A DNA stretch of 64,000 nt, taken from Maniola hyperantus. Its lineage: Eukaryota; Arthropoda; Insecta; Lepidoptera; Nymphalidae. The stretch is taken from contig NC_048560.1 of assembly GCF_902806685.2 (NCBI RefSeq), positions 5,794,212-5,858,211 on the forward strand, in the 5' to 3' direction. How positions within the stretch are numbered: the stretch's first letter is position 1; every line of letters starts with the position of its first letter. Below the pieces are notes generated by a model. It made no database searches, was not told where the DNA came from, and saw only the letters and a program-made list of their open reading frames with translations. The position numbers were made by a program, and so were the translations under genes. Shown one piece after another: positions 24,301 to 32,274 of this stretch.

Positions 24301-27300
24301 CCTTTCTCTAGGAAATGCGCGTGCACCTTACACTCACCTGTTATGTAACTTATGGTTGGTATAAACTATAAACTATAAAGTTATTCGGAAGAACGAATTC
24401 GCAGTGCTATGGTAAGTTGCAATTTACCGTTTGTACTACACTTTTAAACTGAGATATATAGAGCGCACTTATATTAATCCGAAGAAAATGTAATAAACTA
24501 GATGATGCCCGCGACTTCGTCCGCGTGGATATTTAGGTTTTTAAAAATCCCGTGGGAACTCTTTAATTTTCCGGGATAAAACGTAGCATATGTCCTTCCC
24601 CGTGATGTAAGCTAACTCTTTACCAAATTTCATCAAGATCAGTTAAACTGTTGAGCCGTGAAAAGCTAGCAGACAGACGGACAGACACACTTTCGCATTT
24701 ATAATATTAGTATGGATATAAAATACATAAATCCAGGCAGAAGAAGTCGCGGGCATCATCTAGTCCATACTAATATCATAAATGCGAAAGTGTGTCTGTC
24801 TGTCTGCTAGTCTTTCACGGTCCATCCGTTCAACTGATTGTGAGAAAATTTTGTACAGAGATAGCTTGCATACCGGGGAAGGACATAGGCTACTTTTTAT
24901 CCCGGAAAACCAAATAATTCCCACGGGATTTTAAAAAACTTAAATCCACGCGGACGAAGTCGCGGGCATCATCTACATAGTTACTTATAAAGAAAGGAGG
25001 CTTTTCAAACAGTAGGTCATATCATTAATAGCCAGTGTTCATAATAAAAAGATTAGAAGTTACATCACAACTGATCTACAGCTAATTATCAGAGACAATG
25101 TACCTAAACACTTCCGTTTTGCCAGAGAGCCGTTATGCTGAAAAGGCGGAAACCACTGAAATCAGCATAAGTAAGTATAGAAGTAACTAGTAGGGCGCGT
25201 GGGTGCTAGTGGAAGCTAGTCTATATATATAAAATTCAAAGTCCTGACTGACTGACATATATATCAACGCACAGCCAAAACCGCTGGTCCTAAAGACATG
25301 AAATTTGGAGGGTCTATTCTTTGTAAAGAGTAGGTATCCACTAAGAAAGGATTTTTCGAAATTCCACCCCTAAGTGGGTTAAATGGGGGATGGAAGTTTG
25401 TATGAAAGTCGGTCATTTTTCAAGTTATTTGCATGAAAATTGGTATTTGGGTTTTCGGTCACAAATGAAGAAATACGTGTTTCAGGATTTTTGGAAAATT
25501 TGCCCATAAGGGTGGTAAAATAGGGGATGAACGATTGTATGTAAAATCAACGCACAGCCTAAACTGCTGGTCCTAAAGACATGAAATTTGGAGGGTCTAT
25601 TCTTTGTAAAGAGTAGGTATCATCAACTAAGAAAGGATTTTTCGAAATTCCACCCCTAAGTGGGTTAAATGGGGGATGGAAGTTTGTATGAAAGTCGGTC
25701 ATATTTATAATTGTCATTATAATTAACTTGAAATTTGGAAAGTAAGTTTTTTCTTGAGGTTAGGTGTCAGCTAAGAAACGACTATGAGAAAAATCCCCCC
25801 CAGAAGGGGTGAAATGGGGATTGGAAGGTGTGTTATTCGGTGCTGTTCAGAGTGCGCGTCCTGATGTTATAATGTTTGTTTCTGAAAAAAATGCCATTTG
25901 TTTCCTGTAGGCCACGCGGACGAAGCCGCAGGCAGAAGCTAGTTCTACAATAAGTTACATCACTATTAAATTATGTTAAACCGGTTCAAATGTTTAGAAG
26001 TTTTATTGTAATCGAAACAATGTCGGACCAGAGATGGGAATGTTCAATGTTTCATGTTTTTGTTTTTATCTACGAGAACGGATGTCATTATTCATTGTAG
26101 ATTTCTTACAATGGATGGATTAAGAATGACTCTGGGTCATTTGATTAGGTGACGAAAGATTTATTTATTATTTATTTTATTTGTTTTAAAAGATTTTATT
26201 TGTTTTAAAATATTTGTTTATGTATAAAGTACTTATCTTATTACACAATTCTTTAAATTAATGAATTAATTCGAACGAAAGACGAATGTGTGTATTTAAA
26301 CAATAAATAATTAGTTTAAAAGCGATGATAGCTTAGATAGCGAAGGTAGGTGGCTGGTTGAGCGTTCCGGTACGATGCCGTGTAGAAACCATGGAGCCAT
26401 GGGTTTAATAAAAACTGCCATACCCTTTCCAGGTTAGTCAGCTTCCATCTTAGACCCACCAGGTGAGACTGCAGTCAAGGGCTAACTTTTGTCAGAATAA
26501 GTAAATAAATAAACAGACAGACACGCATTTCCAATATTACTTAAGTAGTATGGCTATGGATGTAGTGATATGGAATATGGATAACGGGAAGGCAACAAGA
26601 CCATACCGCAAATTGTTATAAGATCGGAAGTGGATTACATTATCTCCACAACCTATAATACTATCGAACACTAGATCATGTCAATTTCCCGGTGAAAGTG
26701 CCGTAAACGGCTGTACAATAGGTTTACATGCATAATACATGTCTAGAAGTACCACTGATATACGAAACCCAAGACTCTACAACCAACTAAAAAGACAGGT
26801 AAACTGTAAGATAATATGGAATGTCCTTGCGGCTTTTTTTCTAACTCATGTTAGAAACGAAAGAGCTCTCACATTTGCTATTGCAAAAATTAAACACTGT
26901 TAAACAATATTTGTTAAGTCGTTTTTTTTTTAATCTCTTTATTTTGGAGCTTAGTCACTTAGTGACTGTCGCTTCGTAAGGTAAACAATAAACAAAATCA
27001 CCAAAATCTTACCCTCTAATCTTAAAATAATTTTTAACTAGCTTATATAATAACTTGGCCTGATCACTCGCAGGGAAAGAAAGAAAGGTAACACAATTAA
27101 AAATATTTAAATTAGAATCCAAAATATTACACAAACTTAACCTGAATGATTCATTCCGAACACACTCCGGCAACACATGGTATATATCTTCAATTACTCC
27201 ACATGTGAAGCAATTGGGAGAATCTGTTTTTTTTATAAGGAAAGTTTACTATACAATTAACAAAATTTATGATACTTAGGATTGTTTCCGAGCAACAGCC

Positions 27301-27454
27301 GCACACACAAGGTAGCGTAATAGTTACATTGCTTATAAATTGTACGTCTATAGACATATTATTGTACCATTTTGCTCTTTAAAAAAGAGCAACTGCTGAG
27401 TTTCTTGCCGGATGTTCTCAGTAGAAATTTCTTTCTGGCCCGCGCGATGGTAGA

Positions 27455-27500
<46 letters not shown>

Positions 27501-30500
27501 GGAAAAGGTGACTGACTAACTGATCTATCAACGCACAGCTGAAACTACTGAACGGATCGGGCTGAAATTCGGCATGACGTACCTAGGTATCCGCTAAGAA
27601 AGGATTTTTCACAATTCAACCCCTAAAGGGGTATTTTTTGTATTTATTTATTTTATTAAAGAAGAATATTTACAGTTTACAATAAGTTTGGTGCATTCAT
27701 AAACTTTAAATAAGTTTTTCCGTACACCAGTGCCGTCGACAGTTGACACGTAACACATTAATACTAAAAATAGGTAAAATAGGGATTTGAAGTTTGTATG
27801 AAAGTCTGTCAGTTTTGAAGTTAGAATCGTAAAATTGTGTATTTACATTAACTGTTGTACTTAAACATAGAAAATGTGTATCATGGTTTTTGAAAAATTT
27901 AGCCCCTAAGTAGAAAAATAAGGGGTTAGATATTTGTATGAAAGTCTGTCAGTTTAAAAAATAAAAGGGGTAAAATAGGGGTTCAAAATTTGTGTAGTCC
28001 ACGCGGACGAAGTCGCGGGCATATAAGCTAGTCTTGATATATAACTGGCACAAGCTGTCCTACATGAACTGTGTATCTCTGGTTTGTATAATTGTATCAA
28101 TGGTGTTGGTGCACAGAGCAATTTATAATACCTGTCAGCACATTTATCAGGCTAGTTATTATTTTGGACTGCTAATTAGCGGTTGTCTTTGTCGATCTAT
28201 TTTTAGCTTCTCAAAGCCCTTGTACACATTGGGCCAGCGTTTTGGCCCATAAGCAGTTTCGGCAACAAGGAAGTTTCCTAGTTTTGGCCAAAAACACTCG
28301 TTGTCAGCGCGCGCTTCATTATGATCAACCCATCACCGGCTCACTACAGAGCAGGGGTCTCCTCTTAGAATGAGAAGGGGTTTGGCCATAGTCTAACACG
28401 CTGGCCAATTGCGGATTGGCAGACTTCACACACCTTTGAGAACATTATGGAGAACTCTCAGGTATGTATAGGCTTCCTCGCGATGTTTTCCTTGACCGAT
28501 AAAACAAATGATGTGTAATTGCTTAAAACACATAACTCCAAAAAATTAGAGGCACGTGCCCGGGATCGAACCCCGACCTCCCGAATTGGAAGCGGAACGG
28601 CCCTTATTCTGCCTTTATTGTACTTAAATAATTTTGTTACTACTTAAATAATTTTGTTACTACTTAAATAATTTTGTTACTAAAATATACACAACTGCAT
28701 AGTAAGTAATTTAGAGTTACTTTTTTCGATTAGCACTTCGAAATTATAATAATTGCCTAGAATGGTCGCATTAATTATAATAATTGATGGCAATAATTGC
28801 ATTCGCTTTCCTTATTGCTACAATAACATAGCATATTGCAATACTGTTGCATTTGAACTGATTTTATCTACTACTTATATAAATAAACTAGCTTATGCTC
28901 GCGACTTCATCCGCGTGGCCTGCACAAATTTCAAACCCCTATTTCCCTTCCTAAAAATCCTTTCTTAGTGGATGCCTACGTCATAATAGCTATCTGCATG
29001 CCAAATTTCAGTCCGATCCGTCCAGTAGTTTGAGCTGTGCGTTGATAGATCAGTCAGTCAGTCAACTTTTCCTTTTATATTGATTTTATATAGATTTTTT
29101 AGATAGTCTAGCTTTTGACCGTCGTCCGCGATACATATGTAATTTATAGCCTATAGATACGGAGATAATGTAGCTATATCTCAGTGAAAGAATTTTTGAA
29201 ATCGGCTGAGTAGTTTCGGAGATTACTTACATCTTACATCCAAACTTACAAATTTTACCTCTTCATAAGATTTAGAAGATGTAAATAATTTTAAATACAT
29301 ATCAAAAATTGCGTGACCGGCAGGAATCGAACCTGAATCTTCTGGGTTCTGGGTTAGAAGATGTAGATTAGTGAAGACAGTAGCTGCCAGTTTCAGAGGG
29401 CAAAGGTCTTGTTTGTGTCACTGGGCCAGCGAATATAAGTTTAGTTTAAGTAAGTAGTAACTATTATAAGTAGGTGTTATAGGCCTCATATTCTCTGGGG
29501 TCTGGTCCCGGACACTCACCTCTTTTCCGAGTTACATACTTATACACGTTTTTTGCACTGAAATATCACTTGACTTAACGGTCAAGTAAAGCATCGTGAG
29601 AAAACCTGTATGTTTGGGAGTTTTCCATATTGAACTCAAAGTTGTGTAAAATCTGTCAATCCACACTGATCAGCATGGTGGATAATAGCCGAAAAATTTT
29701 CTCATTCAGAGAGGCGATATATGCTCAGCCGTAGGCCAGCGCGGCGATCGATGGTTTGAGAAGATGATGATGAATTAATTAATGCGTGACGAGACACCGC
29801 AACACGTATCTACTTCTTAAATACAGCGGTGTATCTACGCAACGAGAAGCTTACATTGGCTCCCCAGCAACACTTCCTGAAGTCCTCGCCAACCTGAGTG
29901 GCCTACTAGGACTCCGGAGTGAGCTCGCCTGCCTGCAGACATCCAGTGGACAGTCGCACTACTAATGGTTTCACGTACAACGCACAACTACGTCTAAGTT
30001 TGAGATCTACACAGCGCACTTTGACTTTGCTCCGACTTAAGACGCTGTTAAAACGAGACAGCGCTATATCGCTGGCATAAATCTGTCTCGTTTTAACAGT
30101 ATCTTAAGTCTGAGCAAAGTCAAAGTCAAGACCCAGGACAAAGAAGAACGAGATGAAGTAAATACCTACTAAGTAACTATTAGAATTAGAAAACTAAAAT
30201 GGAAATGGGCCGGACATGTTTGCAGACAAAACCAAGACAGATGGGCAAAAACAGTAACAGAATGGTATCCTAGAGACGGTAAAAGATCAAGAGGGAGACA
30301 AAGAGTTAGGTGGAATGATGATTTTGTGAAAATTATGGGAGCAACATGGCAACGATTGACCCAAGATAGAGAAATGTGGAAACGACTGGAGGAGGCCTTC
30401 GTCCAAATGGGGCGTACTGAAAAATAAAAGTGGAAGAAGAATGTATATACCTAATAAAATATGAAAATTAGTAGTGATATACAGAATAGTATTGTGTACA

Positions 30501-30711
30501 TATTAAAAAATGAAAATATATACAGTAAGAATTAAAAAATAATTAAAAAATAGTGATGACTTAAATAATAGTGATGATATATAAATATAAATGTAAATGT
30601 AAATAAGTATTATGTATAAGTTTTGTCTTTTTTGATTCTATTAAAATATGTATATACTGAATATTATAATAAAATGTAATTGCATGTAATGTTTTCAGTA
30701 AATAAAGGCTA

Positions 30712-30747
<36 letters not shown>

Positions 30748-32020
30748 GTAACTATTATCATGGTATTTTACTTACCGCATCGTTTTCAGATTGTACATTT
30801 TCCCATAAAATGCACGTCAGTAGCACCAGGACCCACTGGAAAATAAATAATCTGTTTACTATTTAGATTCTAAGTTACTTTTTTTTAATGATTAATTATT
30901 TTATTTTAATTTAATTAATAAACTATTAATAAACTTAAATCTAAAAAAACAACATTAAATTAAAACTAAAATATATTAAATTAAATCTAAAACCTCATCG
31001 AGACCACCGCAGCGAGGCATTGTACCCAAGATGCTGGCAGCATTACCCCTTTGGATGGCCAAACTAATTCTTTGACCAAGGTAGCTGCCAGCTCTCGGGT
31101 CCCCGGTTGACTCGATAACTCTTTTCGCAATTTCTTCAAAAAAAGCACGAGCCCCCGGGCCCCACGGCCCCAAGGTCACCACACCAAAAGGCACGAATAC
31201 GAAGCTCCCATCGAGGTTTTCATATTTGCGCCTCTTGGCCTGTTCGGCGCTGATGGCCGCTGCACCCGCCATAGAGGAGGTCGCCTGAATGTGGGATGCA
31301 GCTAAAGTGTCTACACAAGTTGCATCCCAAACAAGCGACCTGCCCCTTTTTACAGTCTCAACTCTCATTTGGATAAGCTACTGGGTAACAAAACATTTTT
31401 ATTATATTTACTCACAACACTAAGTAGGTTTAGATTCTTTTGTTGGCTATTACACAAATTAACAATCAAAACCCAATTTGAATAAATGAATAAATCCATA
31501 TCCATACTAATATTATAAATGCGAAAGTGTTTGTCTGTCTGCCTGCTAGCCTTTCACGACCCATCCGTTCAACCGATTTTGACGAAATTTGGTACATTTT
31601 ATCCCGGAAAATCAAAGAGTTTCCACGGGATTTTTAAAAGCCTAAATCCACGCGGACGAAGTCGCGGACATGATCTAGTAAGTATATATTATTTGATTTG
31701 AAATAATTAATAAAAACGGCGCTTACGCTGAAAATACTCAGTCATAAGTAAGGACTACGCATGCGCGGCTCTTGCATTTGAGACTCTGGACACGAAAACT
31801 TTTATAGACCGTCGTGCCCCAAAAGATGATTCACGCGTCAGATAACCCAAGAGCTGGCGCTTTCTTGCTCAACGACTGGCGCTGGCTGCCATTGGACGGT
31901 GTATATTTTTTGTAAATACAATTTTTTTGTGATAAGTTTTCTTTTCTCAATGTAAACTTATTTATTTAAATAATTCTGAATAAAACTATAATAATAATAG
32001 CTCGTAAAATTACTTACCAT
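12305..32020 (-). CDS. Secreted cuticular-type protein, RR-like domain plus PYPVEK array
   Basis: Spliced minus-strand gene, about 1121 residues. Coding parts are 32020-32018 (ATG only), 30835-30776, 17085-16993, 16316-16182 and 15379-12305. Every junction is GT-AG and phase 0. The second coding exon gives a hydrophobic signal peptide (MWVLVLLTCILW). Exons 3 and 4 give an extended Rebers-Riddiford-like segment with YVADGSGYH at about residues 59-67, the chitin-binding signature of CPR cuticle proteins. The last exon adds an Asn/Glu-rich region and then about 300 residues of PYPVEK/VPVEK repeats (about 637-940). A one-codon start exon and early signal-peptide intron are typical of cuticle genes. 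The 5' frame of the start exon is also open, so a longer N-terminus cannot be excluded, but the signal peptide favours this ATG. Function in cuticle or chitin matrix is inferred. The very long repeat tail is unlike ordinary CPR proteins. Confidence 0.82.
15619..15822 (+). mobile_element. Non-autonomous Helitron, type A
   Basis: Starts near TATTATAAATGCAAAAGTG and ends GGGCATCAGCTAG before T, with the 3' hairpin region CACACGGATGAAGTCGTGG. It lies in intron 4 of the cuticular gene. The 5' tip is diverged. Confidence 0.7.
15838..16140 (-). mobile_element. tRNA-derived SINE, family 1
   Basis: The tRNA-like head is at the right end on the minus strand: a degenerate A box and the B box GGTTCGATCCC. 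The body contains TGAGAGTTCTCCATAATG and GCCGGCGTGG, and the tail ends in TGATGATGAT. It lies in an intron of the cuticular gene and is one of about ten copies in the window. Confidence 0.75.
16182..17085 (-). CDS. Two exons encoding the RR-like chitin-binding segment
   Basis: Exon 17085-16993 (31 codons) starts after GAATTACAG and ends GAG|GTTAGT. It contains VQWGWQMTQAGPGTVGHYF. Exon 16316-16182 (45 codons) starts after GGTTCCAG and ends TCGCAG|GTTGGT. It contains VRYVADGSGYH. Together they match the core spacing of the Rebers-Riddiford motif (G…G-x-Y…V-x-Y-x-A-D…G-Y). Both exons are GC-rich against an AT-rich background. Confidence 0.85.
16370..16665 (+). repeat. LINE-like repeat split by a MITE
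   Basis: Segments 16370-16500 (CCACAGCTGGACTAAATGC, GGGTTTGCCCATAATCA) and 16635-16665 (GTCGCCTACCGTCCGCGGGA) look like two halves of one dispersed lepidopteran repeat interrupted by the element at 16501-16631. It lies in intron 3 of the cuticular gene. Confidence 0.55.
16501..16631. mobile_element. 131-bp Harbinger-type MITE with TTA duplication
   Basis: The inverted ends are GGGCGTTTGTGCACTTATCC and GGATGAGTGCACAAACGTCC-like, flanked on both sides by TTA. The flanking repeat joins smoothly across one TTA, which confirms a 3-bp target duplication as in PIF/Harbinger elements. Confidence 0.8.
16760..16905 (-). mobile_element. tRNA-derived SINE, family 3, diverged copy
   Basis: It shares CCTCCAACTAAGCGTAAAGC, GGTACGACAGTGCAACGGG and the minus-strand B box GGTTTGAACC with copies at 35190 and 41945. 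The promoter half is at the right end. Confidence 0.6.
17440..17565 (+). repeat. 3' end of a SINE/LINE family (CTGCCATA tail), copy 1
   Basis: The segment GGGTTTAATAAAAACTGCCA and then TTAGACTGCATC, ending with GGGCTGAATTGATTCTGAAT before an A-rich tail, recurs at 26390, 43200 and 57090. It is a truncated 3' fragment. Confidence 0.55.
17573..17807. mobile_element. 235-bp MITE with near-perfect inverted ends and TA duplication
   Basis: Inverted ends CAGTTTTTGCAATTCACGAA and their complement run for about 30 bp with hardly a mismatch, flanked by TA. A second inner palindrome, ACACATTCAGTGTAC, is centred near 17667. The near-identical arms suggest a young copy. Overlapping open frames inside it are meaningless. 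Confidence 0.8.
18250..18471 (+). mobile_element. Non-autonomous Helitron, type A
   Basis: The body runs from CATATTATAAATGTATAAG through CAATCACGTCGCAAC and ACATGGGTATAG to GGGCATCAGCTAG before T. It is complete at the 3' end. Confidence 0.7.
18475..18874 (+). mobile_element. Two diverged type-A Helitron fragments in tandem
   Basis: 18475-18685 keeps TTTTATCCCGGAAAATC and a decayed 3' end (CCACGCAGACGAA). 18690-18874 starts CATATTATAAATACAAAAG and ends GGGCATCAGCTG, a mutated CTAG. With 18250-18471 they form a run of three same-strand copies. Confidence 0.6.
19471..21126 (+). mobile_element. Internally deleted gypsy-type LTR element
   Basis: Two 286-bp LTRs (19471-19756 and 20841-21126) begin TGTAATATG, end ATACTTCA and are flanked by the 4-bp duplication CTAC. 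By eye they differ at one base. A primer site TGGCGACCCTGCCAGG starts at 19757; its TGGCGACC core resembles tRNA-Arg-type sites. A purine tract, AAGGGGAGGGG, precedes the 3' LTR. Only the integrase part of pol remains; gag, protease and reverse transcriptase are gone. The copy cannot move by itself. Confidence 0.85.
19790..20716 (+). pseudogene. Integrase remnant of the gypsy-type pol gene
   Basis: The frame shows the CC half of the HHCC zinc motif (CKQC), then the integrase core with Asp in MDIMGPLP, Asp in ISDQGSEF and Glu in SLENTHKN, the DDE triad of Ty3/gypsy integrases. A TAG at 20585-20587 interrupts the C-terminal domain. The same frame stays open beyond it to the TAA at 20714-20716 with a typical GPYEVV segment. 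The HH half of the zinc motif and all upstream pol domains are missing. It is a dead copy. Confidence 0.85.
21401..21575. mobile_element. MITE family M1, copy 2
   Basis: The interior TCGTAGAGCGTTGTCTCTAT and AGGTATGAGTGACAGAG match the complete copy at 9257. Ends CGCGGCAGAAAAT and CTTGCCGGCTACTG, with TA on the right. Confidence 0.65.
21576..22045. other. Intronic stretch, nothing recognised
   Basis: AT-rich intron sequence of the cuticular gene with several TACCTACCTA-type short repeats. No feature is supported. Confidence 0.35.
22046..22722 (+). repeat. AGGGTTCCGTACC-family repeat, copy 2, split by a MITE
   Basis: It begins AGGGTTCGGTATCG, keeps ATAGGATCACTTCGTTGTC and GGGTACTTCCCGTTAG, and resumes after the insert with GGCAGGTAGC and AAAACCGTGAATTTG. 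It ends CGACTCGCACTTGACAGG. The module order matches 2110-2517. Confidence 0.65.
22177..22580. mobile_element. 404-bp MITE with CGTCAGTGAA ends
   Basis: Inverted ends CGTCAGTGAATTTCTAACAG and the complement ending TTCACTGACG are flanked by ATGG on both sides (3- or 4-bp duplication). The empty site is visible by comparison with the uninterrupted repeat at 2110-2517. No ORF. Confidence 0.75.
22925..23455 (+). mobile_element. Retroelement C-terminal fragment, copy 1, split by a hAT-type MITE
   Basis: Pieces 22925-22979 and 23298-23455 read in decayed frames like the minus-strand ORF at 30976-31368: a GVETLG(A/P)WGP-type segment, then the AIQRGNAASILGT-like end and a CGLDEV-like finish. Frameshifts and stops show it is dead. 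The parent is probably a non-LTR element; its clade is not certain. Confidence 0.55.
22980..23289. mobile_element. 310-bp hAT-type MITE with 8-bp duplication
   Basis: The ends are CAGAGGCATCTCTAGCCC and the complement of CAGAGGCGTCTTTACC. The 8-bp direct repeat CTTGGGGC flanks both sides (22972-22979 and 23290-23297). The CAGAGG tip and the 8-bp duplication are hallmarks of hAT elements. The GC-rich interior (GGCGCCCGTGTGC twice) is non-coding. Confidence 0.8.
23490..23598 (-). mobile_element. Type-A Helitron 5' fragment
   Basis: It contains TTCATTCCAAATTTCAGCC, AACACACATACAAACTTTCG and TTTTATAATAATAGTGTGA, the 5' half of the type-A family on the minus strand. The 3' half is missing. Confidence 0.55.
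23599..24029. other. Intronic stretch, nothing recognised
   Basis: AT-rich intron DNA. A GGCCGCCCGAGCGCG segment near 23869 is GC-rich but is not part of a recognisable repeat. Confidence 0.3.
24030..24110 (-). mobile_element. Type-B Helitron 5' fragment
   Basis: AGTTTGAGCTGTGCGTTGAT and a short CAGT run leading to TTTTATATA match the 5' end of type-B Helitrons on the minus strand. Confidence 0.6.
24498..24716 (-). mobile_element. Type-A Helitron
   Basis: Minus-strand copy with a complete 3' end (GCGGGCATCATCTAG) and 5' end (TCCATACTAATATTATAAAT). The body contains CAGACGGACAGACACAC. Both ends are intact, so the copy is fairly young. Confidence 0.75.
24720..24975 (+). mobile_element. Type-A Helitron inserted at the 3' tip of another
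   Basis: 24720-24763 is a leftover Helitron 3' end (AGAAGTCGCGGGCATCATCT then AG). Directly after it, at 24764, a second copy starts TCCATACTAATATCATAAAT and runs to GGGCATCATCTAC at 24975. The join lies exactly at CTAG|T. Confidence 0.75.
25220..25942 (+). mobile_element. Long type-B Helitron with an internal direct duplication
   Basis: It starts TCTATATATATAAAATTC and ends CCGCAGGCAGAAGCTAG before T. A segment beginning ATCAACGCACAGCC at about 25260 is repeated nearly identically from about 25547. The unit is about 150 bp, which explains the greater length (723 bp). Non-coding. Confidence 0.7.
26330..26515 (+). repeat. SINE with CTGCCATACCC tail, copy 2
   Basis: It has a tRNA-like A-box remnant near 26335, then GGGTTTAATAAAAACTGCCA, TTCCATCTTAGACCCACCAG and GCAGTCAAGGGCTAAC before an A-rich tail. 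Same family as 56900-57165. Confidence 0.55.
26925..27235 (-). mobile_element. LINE C-terminal fragment with CCHC-like motif
   Basis: The minus-strand frame reads CFTCGVIEDIYHVLPEC, a C-x2-C-x7-H-x4-C cluster like that at the C-terminus of several non-LTR reverse-transcriptase clades. The stretch after it runs to a stop near 27010 and an AT-rich 3' end. It is a 5'-truncated, inactive insertion in intron 2 of the cuticular gene. Confidence 0.65.
27236..27450 (+). repeat. LINE-derived 3' repeat (TTTCTTGCCGG segment)
   Basis: AAAAAGAGCAACTGCTGAGT and TTTCTTGCCGGATGTTCTC resemble a common lepidopteran LINE 3' region as I remember it. No coding potential. Confidence 0.4.
27456..28031 (+). mobile_element. 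Type-B Helitron with expanded TA run
   Basis: It starts TCTATATATA and expands to a TA microsatellite (about 27457-27497). It continues through AGGAAAAGGTGACTGAC and ends GTCGCGGGCATATAAGCTAG before T. Around 27635-27775 the body carries extra unrelated sequence, so it is longer than typical. Confidence 0.7.
28318..28615 (-). mobile_element. tRNA-derived SINE, family 1
   Basis: The TGATCAACCCATCACCGGCT tail is at the left and the head is at the right on the minus strand, with the B box GTTCGATCCC. Body blocks AGAACATTATGGAGAACTCT and TTTTCCTTGACCG are conserved. Confidence 0.7.
28621..28680 (+). repeat. 20-bp tandem repeat, three perfect copies
   Basis: The unit TACTTAAATAATTTTGTTAC is repeated three times without change and then breaks. 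It lies just past a SINE. Confidence 0.9.
28888..29080 (-). mobile_element. Type-B Helitron
   Basis: On the minus strand the end GCATAAGCTAG lies at 28888 before T. The body keeps AAATTTCAGTCCGATCCG and a short CAGT run. It is shorter in the CAGT microsatellite than its relatives. Confidence 0.7.
29283..29350 (-). repeat. tRNA-like SINE fragment related to 2598-2780
   Basis: The minus strand reads GGTTCGATTCCTGCCGGTCA and then CGCAATTTTTGATATG, a good B box plus the same tail as at 2740-2780. The A-box half is missing. Confidence 0.55.
29580..29775 (+). mobile_element. Diverged SINE family 1 body
   Basis: AAGCATCGTGAGAAAACCTG, ATCTGTCAATCCACACTGAT and GCGGCGATCGATGG followed by GATGATGATGA follow the plus-strand order of SINE family 1, with many substitutions. 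Confidence 0.5.
29823..29963 (+). other. GC-richer open segment, possible orphan exon
   Basis: After TTAAATACAG at about 29822, a frame runs about 46 codons to TAA, reading GSPATLPEVLANLSGLLGLR in its middle. It is GC-richer than its neighbours and matches no repeat I know. It could be a terminal exon, a retroelement scrap or chance. No function can be given. Confidence 0.2.
30001..30126. mobile_element. Foldback MITE of the TCTATAGAGCG family, copy 4
   Basis: The arms GCACTTTGACTTTGCTCCGA and the complement ending CTGAGCAAAGTCAAAG enclose a short GACAGCGCTATATCGCTG centre. This is the most compact copy. Confidence 0.7.
30140..30745 (+). mobile_element. RTE-type LINE 3' end
   Basis: The plus-strand frame from 30199 reads KLKWKWAGHVCRQNQDRW, then PRDGKRSRGRQRVRWNDDF and ends FVQMGRTEK followed by TAA. 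This is the C-terminal tail of RTE/BovB-like reverse transcriptases and is uninterrupted. The 3' UTR ends in a TTA microsatellite (about 30713-30745). It is 5'-truncated, so immobile, but the intact frame suggests a fairly recent insertion. It sits just beside the signal-peptide exon of the cuticular gene. Confidence 0.75.
30776..30835 (-). CDS. Signal-peptide exon of the cuticular gene
   Basis: A 20-codon exon between the acceptor TATTTTCCAG and the donor GCG|GTAAGT. It encodes WVLVLLTCILWENVQSENDA, a hydrophobic core with a likely signal-peptidase site after VQS. With the ATG of the previous exon it makes a complete signal peptide, so the product enters the secretory pathway. Confidence 0.85.
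30976..31368 (-). mobile_element. Retroelement C-terminal ORF fragment, copy 2
   Basis: The minus-strand frame of 130 residues reads SLVWDATCVDTLAASH, then FGVVTLGPWGPGA and QRISLAIQRGNAASILGT. I recall this set at the C-terminus of reverse-transcriptase-bearing ORFs in many invertebrate genomes, where its function is unclear. Related pieces lie at 22925 and 33577. The frame is open to a stop but lacks all RT motifs, so this is a 5'-truncated copy. Confidence 0.6.
31501..31678 (+). mobile_element. Type-A Helitron
   Basis: It starts TCCATACTAATATTATAAAT at 31501 after A and ends GTCGCGGACATGATCTAG before T. It lies in the first coding intron of the cuticular gene. Confidence 0.75.
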
Positions 32021-32081
32021 TTTAAAATTAGGATCATTCAGAACCAGTATGCTTCTACTGTCTCTTTGAAGTGGTTGATTT
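32018..32081 (-). CDS. Start exon of the cuticular gene (5' UTR plus ATG)
   Basis: A 64-nt exon preceded by the acceptor TTTTTTACAG and followed by ATG|GTAAGT. Only the last three bases are taken as coding, in a good context (TTTAAAATG). Because the exon begins with an acceptor, at least one upstream non-coding exon must exist. The frame upstream of the ATG is open through the exon, so an earlier start is possible. Confidence 0.7.
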
Positions 32082-32274
32082 CTGTAAAAAACATTAACTA
32101 AATTAAGCCATAAAAAGCCAGCCAAGTGCAAGTCTTTAACTCCCTCACCGAGGGTTCCGTAGCTTGAAAAGAAATTTATATATAGTTAAGTACTTATTTG
32201 GTTAAATTAATCTACTTACCGTCTCAAATCAATTTTTTTTTGGGGCCGCCTAACTAAGTTAATTTGTAAAAACT

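Noticed and set aside
28621..28680. CRISPR-like array
   Set aside because: The 20-bp units are directly adjacent without spacers, and the DNA is eukaryotic; it is a simple tandem repeat.
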